Origin: JAUIJL01 sp965366625
Lineage (GTDB): Bacteria > Acidobacteriota > Thermoanaerobaculia > Multivoradales > J023
DNA length: 64,000 bases
NCBI GenBank assembly: GCA_965366625.1
Contig: CBDUGP010000035.1
Span: 1-64,000 of the forward strand
Reading direction: 5' to 3'
The notes beneath the pieces are model-generated. The model saw only the letters and a program-made list of their open reading frames with translations, made no database searches and had not been told where the DNA came from. Shown here in pieces: positions 1 to 9,100 of this stretch (within the stretch, counting starts at the first letter, position 1; each line of letters opens with the position of its first letter). The position numbers and the translations under genes are program-made.

Positions 1-258
1 TCACATCGTGCGCCGCCGTAGCCTAGGACGTCACATAGCGCCATTCCAGCCCACATCATTTCGCGCTGCGTCAAATCACGGCATTGCACGGGGCGTCACA
101 AAACGTAACGCCGCGTCATTGCACACAACACCGTTTGACATCACATCGTGCGCCGCCGTAGTCTAGGACGTCACGTAGCGCCATTCCAGCCCACAGCATT
201 TCGCGCTGCGTCAAATCACGGCACTGCACGGGGCGTCACAAAACGTAACGTCGCGTCG
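1..258. repeat. Two direct repeats of about 116 bp upstream of parA, candidate partition site
   Basis: Positions 1-116 and 141-256 are the same sequence with about five substitutions, repeated at a 140-bp period. Inside each copy, short TCA-starting words (TCACAT, TCACAA, TCAAAT, TCATTG) recur roughly every 20-25 bp. The second copy ends just before the parA start. Known plasmid partition loci often place a centromere made of repeated partner-binding sites next to the parA operon, so a parS/parC role is inferred. The array may continue to the left of the window. No ORF here looks coding. Confidence 0.55.
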
Positions 259-299
259 TGGAGCGCAACGGAACGCCACAGAATAGAGGACGACGGCAA

Positions 300-929
300 A
301 TGACGATTCGAGTAGTCAGTGCCAGCCCGAAAGGCGGCGGCGGTAAGTCCGCGCTGATTCGGTTGACGGCGGAGTGGTGTCTGCATCGAGGACGTACGTT
401 GCAGATCGTCGATACCGACGAGAATCAAGATTTGCGGGATTGGATTCATTATTGTGGTGTCAAAGGTCGGCAGATCACCGAATCGGAATCTCCGGATATC
501 GTGCTGATCGATACGGAAGGAACGAGCGACGCGTCGATTCCTTTTTTGGCGGATGCCGACGTCGTGTTGACGCCCTTCAAAGCAAATCTCGCCGACGTCA
601 AAAAACTGATCCGCTGGTACAAAGAGCTCGATCCGGCGATCAAAGCCAAGATCTTCCTGATCCCCAACATGATCCGTTTGCCGAGCCCGACTCGTAACAA
701 TGTGGCGATGGTCAACCAGATCAAAGGCATGCTCGGGGTCTTCGAACTCGGCGACCACCTGCTGCCGGGGCTCTGCCACCGCGAGCACGTCTATCCGGCG
801 ATGGAGGGCGGCACGGCCGAGAACTTCTTCGGTCGCAAAGCTCCGTCGCCCAGCTTTGCGAAGGCGCAAAAAGAGGCGAGCGATCTCTTCGAACGTATTG
901 ATCCTCTGCTCGGAGGTCACGAAGGATGA
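300..929 (+). CDS. parA: ParA-family partition ATPase
   Basis: A 209-aa protein. The start is the ATG at 300, preceded by GAGGA; an in-frame GTG at 258 lies further up without a better site. Residues 8-15 hold a deviant Walker A motif, PKGGGGKS, typical of the ParA/MinD superfamily, and IVDTDENQ follows near residue 36 as the Walker A' region. ParA proteins use ATP-dependent DNA binding to move and position plasmid copies. The length fits small plasmid ParA proteins that lack an N-terminal HTH, so autorepression would have to come from the partner. The stop overlaps the next start (ATGA at 926), indicating translational coupling. The repeats just upstream are the natural candidate centromere. 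Confidence 0.85.
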   Translation: MTIRVVSASPKGGGGKSALIRLTAEWCLHRGRTLQIVDTDENQDLRDWIHYCGVKGRQITESESPDIVLIDTEGTSDASIPFLADADVVLTPFKANLADVKKLIRWYKELDPAIKAKIFLIPNMIRLPSPTRNNVAMVNQIKGMLGVFELGDHLLPGLCHREHVYPAMEGGTAENFFGRKAPSPSFAKAQKEASDLFERIDPLLGGHEG

Positions 930-1567
930 CGGAGAATCAAGACGCCTATCCTGATCTGCTGGCCGAGGAATTCGCGCCGGTCGCGCCGAGAAGGACCCAG
1001 CCCGCGGCGCCCGCCGTGAAACCGGCCGCCGAAAAGACGGTCGAGCCGAAAAGTAAGAGTGCGACGAAACCCGGGGGCGGTCGCGGTGCCGAGCCTCGCC
1101 GTCCGGGCTCGGCAAAACGGCGGGCACCCGCCGGTAAGAAGACGGCGGATTCGTCGAGACCGGGCGAACCGGAAAAGGAGACGACGCCCGGCAAGGTCTC
1201 GTCCAAAAGCCCGGAGAAGACCACATCTCTAGCCGAGCTGCTGGCTCCACCTCATCAGCAAAAGCTCTCGATCATAATGGACGAAGAGCTTCAGGGGCAG
1301 ATCGAGGCCGCCGTGACCAACCTACACAACAGCGGCGACTTCGACCGATACGCGACTTTCGCCGACGTCTACCGTAAAGCCTTCGGTTATTTCTTCAGCG
1401 GCAAGCTGAAGGCGACGGAGATCTACCGTAAGGGACCCAAACGGCGGACCACCCTTCTGGTGAACGAAGCGCTCGCACAGAAGCTCCAGGGCGTCAACTC
1501 CAGAGTCCGCAGCCGGATGCTGGAGCAAGTGCTGCGCTCCTTCTATCGGCGCCACTTCAACGATTGA
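926..1567 (+). CDS. ParA partner, probable small centromere-binding protein
   Basis: A 213-aa protein coupled to parA by a 4-bp overlap. Residues 1-105 are a low-complexity Pro/Ala/Lys/Arg-rich, probably disordered tail. The C-terminal half (about 110-213) is compact and basic and contains LSIIMDEELQGQIEAAV and a closing MLEQVLRSFYRRHF helix. Position and architecture (flexible basic tail plus a compact C-terminal domain) suit a ParB/ParG-like adaptor that binds the centromere and stimulates ParA. I see no ParB nuclease-fold box, so a ribbon-helix-helix or HTH type partner is more likely. The role rests on context more than on a recognised family. Confidence 0.6.
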   Translation: MTENQDAYPDLLAEEFAPVAPRRTQPAAPAVKPAAEKTVEPKSKSATKPGGGRGAEPRRPGSAKRRAPAGKKTADSSRPGEPEKETTPGKVSSKSPEKTTSLAELLAPPHQQKLSIIMDEELQGQIEAAVTNLHNSGDFDRYATFADVYRKAFGYFFSGKLKATEIYRKGPKRRTTLLVNEALAQKLQGVNSRVRSRMLEQVLRSFYRRHFND

Positions 1568-1681
1568 CCACCGATTCCGCCCCTCCTCGTCCAGCCGTCT
1601 CAAAAAAAGCAGCCGCCGTCTTCTCCGGTCGTGTTTTGAAGAAGTCGTGAATCCTATATAGAGGTGTGCCGGTCGGTGGGG

Positions 1682-1910
1682 GTGGACCGTTCCCGCGATC
1701 GCCTCCGTCGACCGTCGTTACCGGCGGCTCCCGAGGTGGACCGTTCCCGCGTCGGTTTTCCACAGGCTCCCGAGGTGGACCGTTCCCGCGTTCAGCGACG
1801 ATTTCGGTCGTCGTGCCGTTTGCCGGGGGTGGACCGTTCCCGCATTTCACCCGAATCGACGTCGATCTGCGTTTTTTCTTCCACAAGATTTCCACAGGTT
1901 TTCCACAGTA
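1682..1910. repeat. Plasmid origin oriV1: four iterons plus DnaA-box-like sites
   Basis: Four copies of a 16-bp iteron with core GTGGACCGTTCCCGC start at 1682, 1736, 1775 and 1829, with start-to-start spacings of 54, 39 and 54 bp. TTTTCCACA-type words resembling DnaA boxes occur at about 1755 and in a cluster at about 1877-1910. This lies about 250 bp upstream of a Rep-like gene at 2166. Iterons plus DnaA boxes next to a rep gene are the classic theta-replication origin layout. The frames crossing it only translate the repeats, so I treat 1568-2165 as non-coding. Confidence 0.75.
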
Positions 1911-2165
1911 GTCGTCCGACCTACGGAAAACCGGCGCCAAATTGACAATCAAGCCGTAGACTTTTAGATTCTGGCGGTCGAGTATGCCCAGCCCCCTCAG
2001 AGCAAGGGCTCGGCCGGCGTCTCGACGAACCGCGGGGAAGGCGTTCTTCCCCAAAAGGAAACAGGCCCGAGAGTTGCAGCTCCCGAGCCCGTCAATTTGC
2101 AACCACGGGGGTCGCAGTAGCTATGGCCTATCTTAGCCGACGACCCTGGATTCCGTCCAGGGACG

Positions 2166-3047
2166 ATGACTGATTCTTTCTCTCTTCACACATGGAAACA
2201 GCGAGTGGCGGCGTCGGGGTACACCCCGGGACGGCTGCCGCGCGCGCACGTCGGTGTCCTGCCGACCTGGGCGGTCGCGACCGCTCCTTTCCCTCAATCC
2301 AAGCTCTTCCGAGACGACGTGTGGCGATCCGACGCGGGTCGCCTGGGTCGATTGGAGCTGGGTCTCTGGACCCATCGGACGGGCGGACGCATCCCGAGAG
2401 GCACAGCCGCTCGTTGGGCGTTGCTTTTGTTGTGCCGCGGGGTCGTGGGGCGGAGCTCCCTCGATCTGGGCGACTCGGTCGGCGACGTCATGCAAGTGAC
2501 CGGCGGCAACGAAAGCGGGGGAGCCCGATCCGGGCGTCAGGGTCTCCGGCAGGCGGTCGTCGACGTGCTGCAATGCGGCTTCTTCTGGACGGTCGGCGAC
2601 GAGACGCAAAACGTGTCACCGGTGTTGGGCCTCGAAGGTCTGGGTACCTGCCGAGATCCGCTCCAGATCAAGATCACCCGCCTCAACGGGCTCTTCGTCC
2701 GGTCGGTACGCGCGGGCGTTCCCGTGGATCTGCGGGCGTTGCGTTTGCTCGAACGAAGCTCTCTCGGTTGGGACCTGCTGGTCTTCCTCGCTTGGCGGGT
2801 TCGTTCCGTTCGACAGCCGACGATCGTACGCTGGTCGTGGCTCTACGATCAGCTCGGAAGCCGGATGCAGGACCGCAAGACGTTTCGCAAACGCGTCCGG
2901 GAAAGCCTTCTGAGGGTCCGGGTGCTGTATCCCACCCTCGAGGCCGAGCCCGTTCGGGAGGGCCTCTTGTTGCACCCTTCACCACCCATGTTCAAGATCG
3001 TCGACGACGCTCAGAAGACGAGAAATCCCTCGAAGGATCCGTCGTGA
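2166..3047 (+). CDS. Plasmid replication initiator RepA-like, paralogue 1
   Basis: A 293-aa protein. Its C-terminal third (about residues 183-285) matches the second Rep in this window in order and spacing: PVDLRAL, then a hydrophobic FLAWR block, an HTH-like stretch, a VLYP/FYP motif and a final LLHPSP/LKPSP. This is the pattern of RepA_C-type plasmid initiators, which bind iterons and load the host helicase. The N-terminal half is much more diverged from paralogue 2, and the two differ in iteron specificity, since oriV1 (1682-1844) directly upstream has its own repeat. An AGGGA stretch precedes the ATG. The paralogy is visible in the sequence; independent function is inferred. Confidence 0.65.
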   Translation: MTDSFSLHTWKQRVAASGYTPGRLPRAHVGVLPTWAVATAPFPQSKLFRDDVWRSDAGRLGRLELGLWTHRTGGRIPRGTAARWALLLLCRGVVGRSSLDLGDSVGDVMQVTGGNESGGARSGRQGLRQAVVDVLQCGFFWTVGDETQNVSPVLGLEGLGTCRDPLQIKITRLNGLFVRSVRAGVPVDLRALRLLERSSLGWDLLVFLAWRVRSVRQPTIVRWSWLYDQLGSRMQDRKTFRKRVRESLLRVRVLYPTLEAEPVREGLLLHPSPPMFKIVDDAQKTRNPSKDPS

Positions 3048-3123
3048 GGCACTCGAGCTACCCAAAAAGTTAATGTATCGGTTTAGAAACAACGGCACGA
3101 AGCGGCCTAGAAATCACTTGATG

Positions 3124-3153
3124 TTGACGACGGTGCGAATGCCGGCGTAATGT
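3124..3153 (+). promoter_or_regulatory. Candidate sigma-70-type promoter for rep2
   Basis: TTGACG at 3124-3129 and TAATGT at 3148-3153, separated by 18 bp, lie 31 bp before the rep2 start codon at 3185. An AAAGG ribosome-binding site follows at about 3174. This is a match by eye only. Confidence 0.4.
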
Positions 3154-3184
3154 CGGACGATCTTTTGACACGCAAAGGCTCATC

Positions 3185-4129
3185 ATGAAACAGCTCAAAA
3201 ACGTGTTGCCGCCGGACCACACGCCCGAAACGGTTCCGTCCAGGCTGACCCAGGCCACCTACGAAGCTCTCGCAGGAGAAGCGGAAGGGGCCAAGGCCGC
3301 CGGCACACTCGGTTACATGGCCCGGCTGCTGGTGGCGTGCACCATGCCGCACAGTAAGCCGAAGACCTCGATCTATCAGCGGCAGAACGGAAACTTCACG
3401 CTCACCATGATGAACGATCCGAGGATCGGCCTGCCCTACGGCCGATACCCGAGGCTGTTGATGGCCTGGGTGACGACGCGGGTCAACCGAGACAAAAACA
3501 AGGGCTTAGGGAATCCCAGAGAGCTGGATCTGGGCAACTCGTTGTCCGCGTTCATGGCCGAGCTGGGCCTGAAAGCCACGGGCGGCAAAACCGGAACGAT
3601 CGGGAATCTGCGGGAGCAGATGTCGAGGTTGTTCAGCTCGACGATCAGCTTTTCCTACTCGGAGCAGTTCGGTGATCGCGCGGGCTTCGAAGAGGCGGGT
3701 TTCCGCGTCGCGGACAGCCACCGCCTTTGGTGGGCCCCGTCGGATCCCGACCAATCGAGCCTCTGGGGCTCGAGCGTGGTGCTCTCGGAGGCCTTTTACC
3801 AGTCTCTCATCCAAAGACCTGTACCGGTCGACCTGCGTGCCCTGAAAGACCTTCGCTCTCCCCTAGCCCTCGACCTCTACGCCTGGCTGGGCTGGCGGAT
3901 TTACAACCTGAACGAGAGCGGGAAATCAAAAGTCGAGATTCCCTGGGACTTGCTCCACCTGCAGTTCGGGGCGCAATACAAGCTCACTCGTCAATTCAAG
4001 GCCAAGGCGGTCGGGGCCTTCCAACAGGTCATGAAGTTCTACCCGGACGCAAAGATCTCGAGCGAGGACGGAAAGCTCGTCCTCAAACCTTCTCCCCTGG
4101 CCATCCCCAAAAAGACGGGCCGTTTCTAG
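3185..4129 (+). CDS. repA: Plasmid replication initiator RepA, paralogue 2
   Basis: A 314-aa protein starting at an ATG preceded by AAAGG. The N-terminal half carries a conserved-looking core (IYQRQNGNFTLTMM, RIGLPYGRYPRLLMAW). The C-terminal half has PVDLRALKDL, LDLYAWLGWRIY, an LLHLQFG helix-turn-helix-like segment and KPSPL. This is the plasmid-encoded RepA family, whose members bind iterons and nucleate initiation. It sits immediately upstream of the 13-iteron array at 4175-4668. Compared with paralogue 1 it is the more canonical initiator. Its start and context are clear, and iteron-based copy control is expected. Confidence 0.85.
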   Translation: MKQLKNVLPPDHTPETVPSRLTQATYEALAGEAEGAKAAGTLGYMARLLVACTMPHSKPKTSIYQRQNGNFTLTMMNDPRIGLPYGRYPRLLMAWVTTRVNRDKNKGLGNPRELDLGNSLSAFMAELGLKATGGKTGTIGNLREQMSRLFSSTISFSYSEQFGDRAGFEEAGFRVADSHRLWWAPSDPDQSSLWGSSVVLSEAFYQSLIQRPVPVDLRALKDLRSPLALDLYAWLGWRIYNLNESGKSKVEIPWDLLHLQFGAQYKLTRQFKAKAVGAFQQVMKFYPDAKISSEDGKLVLKPSPLAIPKKTGRF

Positions 4130-4174
4130 AACGACGAAGTTTCTGCACTCAAGAGAAATCTCGAAACTCTCGCA

Positions 4175-4668
4175 CGCATAAACGGTGACGGGGGTGGCTT
4201 TGTCGTACCCTTTGCTCGAGCGAATCGAAAGCACCACGCATAAACGGTGACGCGATTATTCCGAGAAAGCCGCCGACATCACGCATAAACGGTGACGGGG
4301 TGGTCAGGTCGCGCATCCGAAACGACGATGCGCATAAACGGTGACGCCGAAATCTACGCATAAACGGTGACGGGACAAGGAAACAACACAACGCATAAAC
4401 GGTGACGCCGAAATCTACGCATAAAAGGTGACGGTCCGACCCGGGCTACGCATAAACGGTGACGCCGAACGCCCGCATAAACGGTGACGGGGCAAGAGAA
4501 CAGCGCAACGCATAAACGGTGACGTCGCCATTCAGCAGGTCCGAGCCGGGAGCACCGTGGAGATGTGGAAAAACCTGTGGAAAACGAAAGTTTTCCACGC
4601 ATAAACGGTAACGCCGAATCGGGAATTCTACGCATGAAAGGTGACGCCGAGACGCATAAACGGTGACG
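4175..4668. repeat. Plasmid origin oriV2: 13 iterons with DnaA-box-like sites
   Basis: Thirteen 16-bp iterons with consensus CGCATAAACGGTGACG start at 4175, 4237, 4282, 4331, 4357, 4392, 4418, 4449, 4474, 4509, 4598, 4631 and 4653. The copies at 4418, 4598 and 4631 carry one or two changes. Between the tenth and eleventh iterons (about 4563-4597) are two TGTGGAAAA words and an inverted GTTTTCCAC, resembling DnaA boxes. An A/T-rich stretch with TATATATAG follows at about 4675. All iterons are in one orientation. Unequal spacer lengths and absence of cas genes exclude a CRISPR array. This is the presumed binding region for the initiator at 3185. Confidence 0.88.
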
Positions 4669-4814
4669 GCGTACTATATATAGAACCTGTATCTACCAGT
4701 AGATTGAAGAATCCTATAGAAGGTCGCTCCGCTCTGCGGAAAATCGAAGATTTTCACGCAACGCTCCACGACCCGACGACGACTTGTTGAATATGAATCA
4801 AAGAGGCCCGGAAA

Positions 4815-4842
4815 CCGAGAAACGGCCGCCCGAAGGCGGCCG
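4815..4842 (-). terminator. Rho-independent terminator of the SSB-like gene
   Basis: On the minus strand, 11 bp past the stop codon, there is an 8-bp perfect stem CGGCCGCC/GGCGGCCG with a TTCG tetraloop (4823-4842), followed by a T-rich tail (TTTCTCGGTTT). Confidence 0.7.
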
Positions 4843-4852
4843 AGAACCGAGA

Positions 4853-5455
4853 TCACGTGGATTGCGGCCGGCGGGGAAGGGGATCGACCCGACCGCAACG
4901 GCAAGTGATCGACGACCCGCGCTCGTAGGGGCTCGCGACCACCTCGCCGTCGACGAAGTCGTAGGCCGGCACCGAGCGTTTGCGCGAGAACTGCACGGGT
5001 CGCACCGAGATGACCACCAGCTCGGAGTAGGTCTTGCCCTGGTGCTGCCAGGAATTCAACCAGCCCCGGACCTCGATCTTGTCGCCCTTCTTGAGGCTGT
5101 AGAGCTTGGGGCAAGCCTCGGGAATCCAGCAGACGGCCCGCCACCACTTGGACGTCGCCGTGCGGATTCCGCGCGCTTGGGCGGACGGTGTGCCCGGCCG
5201 GGTCCGGTGCTCGCAAAAGCTGAATCGGGCGTAGTCTCGGGGCTCGTCCACCCATTGACGCACCTCCCAGCCGGAGAGGTCCTGCCAACCCGGCCCGTAG
5301 GGAGGACGGGGCTCGCCGGTGGCGATCTCGCTCCAGACCTGCATCTCTCGCTCCCGTCGCGCGGTCAGCCCGAAGGTGGGGTCGGCGCCGAGAAAACCTT
5401 GTAGCTCGAGGGTGATTCGGGTGGTGGGGACGGTCGAAGTGTGGGTGTCGGTCAT
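4853..5455 (-). CDS. SSB-like OB-fold protein, plasmid-encoded
   Basis: A 200-aa protein. The chosen ATG at 5455 has GAGGAG upstream, while the longer frame to 5620 would run through the folded leader. The order of blocks follows single-stranded-DNA-binding proteins: an ITLELQGFLGADP strand near residue 12, a WWRAVCWIP strand at about 105 and LKKGDKIEVRGWLNSW at about 122, the counterpart of the SSB motif in which a polymerised subunit is excluded by a Lys-Gly turn. The insert between first and second strands is longer than in typical SSB, and the C-terminus lacks the acidic DDIPF tip. It may be a specialised plasmid SSB or another OB-fold DNA-binding protein. It lies directly after the oriV2/rep module. 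Confidence 0.6.
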   Translation of the reverse strand: MTDTHTSTVPTTRITLELQGFLGADPTFGLTARREREMQVWSEIATGEPRPPYGPGWQDLSGWEVRQWVDEPRDYARFSFCEHRTRPGTPSAQARGIRTATSKWWRAVCWIPEACPKLYSLKKGDKIEVRGWLNSWQHQGKTYSELVVISVRPVQFSRKRSVPAYDFVDGEVVASPYERGSSITCRCGRVDPLPRRPQST

Positions 5456-5493
5456 TTGGGCTGCTCCTCTAAGTTGTTCACAAAGAGGGCAAA

Positions 5494-5583
5494 GCCCGAG
5501 GGAAGAGAGCGGAGGGTCCAGTTTGCCCGGTGTGCCGGGCCGTAGGACGCAGTCCGAAGACTTGACCCTCCGCGCCCTCGGGC
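5494..5583 (-). ncRNA. Three-way-junction structured leader upstream of the SSB-like gene
   Basis: Read on the minus strand, the 5' leader of the SSB-like gene can fold into a long closing stem. One pair of arms is GCCCGAGGG/CCCTCGGGC and an adjoining pair is GCGGAGGGTC/GACCCTCCGC, all perfect. Enclosed are a short hairpin with a TTCG tetraloop (AGTC/GACT) and a 6-bp GCCCGG/CCGGGC hairpin. The 3' end is 39 nt before the start codon. No known riboswitch or leader class was recognised. It could control translation of the SSB-like gene or be an independent plasmid RNA. Confidence 0.55.
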
Positions 5584-6169
5584 CATGCTGACCCGAGTGA
5601 ACCCACTGGGGGAGCTGCACAAGAGAACGACGCCTGCAACCCAGACCTCCCGCCCGAAACGGCTCAGCTCACGGTCTTCTCAGAGCCGTTCTACGGCGTT
5701 CCGATCGTCGTCGGGCAGGGGAGGGGTGGAGTGGGATCGAGCCCGTCGAGAACCTTTCAGCGGGCCTTTGGAACGGGCTTCGACGGTAGGTGTGCCAATC
5801 AAGGGGGTGACGACTCGTCAACGATCCGGCTCGGTCTTTGCGGGTACCGAGCCAGGGCACACGGATCCGAGTGCCGCCTCCGCCTCGCAGTCCCTAACGT
5901 TGGCGGTCGATCCACTGGAAATCCGAGGATTTCGCATTCGCCGGCCGATCCTTGGCGACGGTGGGGTAGGGCTGTGGGAGCTTTGCCACCAGGTTGACCT
6001 GATCGCTGGTCCGATGATTTCTCGGTTCCTCCATGGGCTCAGATGCCTCTTGTCTGCAGACAAGGCAGGGTAGCTCTACAGGAAGCGCGATCTCTCCTGC
6101 TACTCTTGAGACGATTTTCCAGACGGATTTCGAGAAGATATTCCAAGAGGTTCCAAAAGGGAGGGACCC
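5584..6169. other. Non-coding stretch between the folded leader and the REase-NACHT gene
   Basis: I see no convincing gene here: the open frames lack ribosome-binding sites and have the composition of antisense shadows. The segment must contain the promoter of the large gene starting at 6170, whose ribosome-binding site is GGGAGGG at about 6159. No template repeat similar to the variable regions was found. Confidence 0.5.
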
Positions 6170-9100
6170 ATGCCGTTTCAATTCGACAAGCTGTCACCTC
6201 GGGAATTCGAAGAGTTGTGTTTGGCACTCTTGGCCGCCGACGGGCATGAAACCCGTCATTTAGGGGCAGCGGGTGCGGACGGAGGATGGGATATCCGTTC
6301 GGTCGACGCGGAGGGTCGTGTTTGGTGTACCCAATGCAAACACGTGAAACGGATCGACCACCCCACGGCGGTGCGCGAGCTGACGAAAGTGCTCGACGGA
6401 GGAGGTGAGACGCCGGCGATCTGGGCCTTGGCGGCGACCCTTGACCTGCGAGCCGACCTGGAAGAGAAGCTGACCGACGCCGCTAAGGGGCGATGTGAGA
6501 TCCGCTGCTTCGGTAAATCGGACCTGGAGCTTTGGATCGAGAAATACCCCCTGGTGCGGGATGGCCACTTCGCCGGAGATGCGCCCCATGCGCGCATCGC
6601 TTACCTGAGCGCCTGTAAAGCAGACCGAGATCTGGCGGCTGCCCTTCGACGGGACCTTCGGAGACTGCTGCGTCGACGAGTGGGAGCGGATTGGGACGTG
6701 CAGTGGCACGACCCCACGCAGAGCGGGCTTGCCGAGGTGCCGGCCGCCGCGTCTTGGGGTATCGCCGTGGTCAGCCCCGAAGCCTTGGCGGACCGGCGTC
6801 TGCTGGACTTTTGGAAGAACGGCCTATGTCCGGGTCGGGATGCGTCGCCTAATCGCCGTCGGCTGCTGGCGGTGTCGGTGGCACCGAGTGTGCCCTGGCC
6901 CGATTGGCTCGAGGATCGTTTCGAGCGGGTGGACCTACGCTCGGAGCCCGGCTCGTATCGCCCCGATTTGTCGACGATCATCTCCAAGTGGATCGGGGAG
7001 ACGGAGAATGGGCCGCTCGGTGGCTCCCGAGACGACCCCGAGCTGGAAGGTCCGGTTTCTCCGACGCCGCGTTTGCCGTCCGAGTCTTACGAACGGCTGG
7101 TGAGCTGGCTCGAGCCGATCATGAAGCGGCCCCTGATTCGCCGGTATCTGGCGGTGAGCCTCGGTCTGGAAGGTAAGAAAGCCCTCGACGACTTCCCGTC
7201 CGCCGCTTTGCAAGCTTCCGCGGCCATAGTCCTGTGCCGACAAGACGACGACCCCGTGCGGGCGGCCCAACGGCTGATCAGTGTGGCTCGGGAGGAGCTG
7301 GAGGACGAAGACTCCGTGGACATGCGTACTCTCGACGACATCGCGGCCGACCTGCGGGTCCAGCACGAGCAGCAAGTCGTGGATCGCGGTCTGTTGCCCA
7401 CTTGGTTGCGCAAGGTGGCGCGAGATCACGAACGTTTGGTGGACCACTTCCAGACCCGTGACGACGAGTTGGATTTGCTCGACCAGGTCTATGTGGAGCT
7501 CGAGATGCTGCCGGATCGATTCCGCGATGCCGGTTTGGAGGTGGCCGAGGGCAAGGCTCGACAGTCGTCCGGTGATCTGAGCCTCGAAGACGTGCTCGCC
7601 TGGGATCCCCAGGAGCGTCCGTGGGTGACCCGACGATGGGTGGTTCGCGGCGATCCGGGTGCCGGCAAGACCACCTTGTTGCGCCATTTGGCCTGCAAGC
7701 TGGCGTCGGACGAGCAGCGACGCTGGGTGCCGGTATTTCAATCCCTGCCGGTGCTGGTGCGATCGAAACAAAGCCTTCTCGACCGGGTGGAGGAGGTCTT
7801 CGAGCAGTCGACGGGGCTGTCGGGCTTGCGCGCGGTGCTCGATCGCGAAGGGCAAGAGGGGCGTCTTCTGGTGCTGCTCGACGGCCTGGACGAGGTAGGT
7901 CCGGAGCTCCGGGACCGGGCAGAAAGTCGCCTTCAGGAGCTGGCGAGCCGTTGGCCGGAGACTCCGATTGTGGTGTCGACCCGGCCGATCGGCTATCAAC
8001 GTTTCTCCCAGGATTTTCGCGAGCTGCAGCTGAGGCCCCTGGACCGCAAGCGCCGCCTGCGGTTCCTGGCGGCATGGTTCGGCCGCGCCCAGGGCCGGCC
8101 CGACCCGAACCGAGCGAAGGCCGCCTTGGCGGAGCTCGACGCGGCCCAGCTCGACGAGCTGACGGGCAATCCCCTCTACCTGACCCTGACCGCCATGCTG
8201 TTGGAGCAGGGAGAATCGCCGGAGCCGAATCGAGCGGACCTCTACTGCCAAGTGTTTGATCTGCTTTTGGAAGGCAAGTACAAACACCAGGGGACTCTGC
8301 CCATCGAACGCCCCAAGCTGGTGCGCGAGGCCTTGCGGCGTTTGGCCTACACCTTGACCGTTGACAATCGAGATACCGAGCCCCGGAAGGACCTAGTGGA
8401 GCGGTTCTATCTGCCGGATCTCGAAGGAATTCGCTCCCAGGTGCGCAACACCTCCTCCCGTTGGGAAGGGGGCTTGCATCACTTTCTCGACGACGTGGCG
8501 GAAAAAGTCGGCATTCTCGGTCCCCATGACGGCATAGACGCGGATTGGCAGTTCTGGCATCGGACGTTCAAAGAAGCGCTCACCGCCGAATACTTAGCGA
8601 CCCTGGACGAGCAAGAGCTTCTGGAGCAAGCCGCCGGGCTAGCCGGGCAGGAGAGCCGATGGGCCGAGCCCTTCGCCTTGCTCACCGGCCAAGTCCCTGA
8701 ACCCGACGCACTGGTCCGGCGACTGGTGGAAGCCAATCGCAGCCTGGGCTTGCGGGCGCTGGCCACCGCCCAAGCGGTGAGCGACGAGACTCTGAGCGAG
8801 ATCCTAGACCTCACGGACAAGCCCGAAGAGCGGTCGAAAGTCTTCGAGCAGCTTCCGTCGCTGCTCAACGACCCGGACCGGGCCTTGCTCTTGATCGATC
8901 GTCTGCGTCGGCAAGCTCACGATGGTGAGGATCTCTTTTGGCTCTATCGAGCGGTGGGGGAAGTGGGGGAGTCCTCCGAGCAAACCGCGCCCAAAGCCGA
9001 GGCGATGGGGTCGACTTTTTTCAACCGCATCCCGGCTCCGGATCCGCAGCTCTTCAGGACGTTCCGAACCGCTTCCGGCGAGGAGAAAAGCCTTTGGTGT

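Noticed and set aside
216..1250. 344-codon minus-strand frame over parA
   Set aside because: It is antisense to parA and its partner and has Arg/Pro-rich shadow composition.
1557..2102. Minus-strand frame with GNGPP repeats
   Set aside because: It is a translation of the oriV1 iterons, with no start signal or domain.
4150..4680. CRISPR-like array of short repeats
   Set aside because: The repeats are 16 bp with irregular gaps of 6-73 bp, no palindromic 25-35-bp repeat and no cas genes, and they sit beside rep2 with DnaA-box-like sites. They are iterons.
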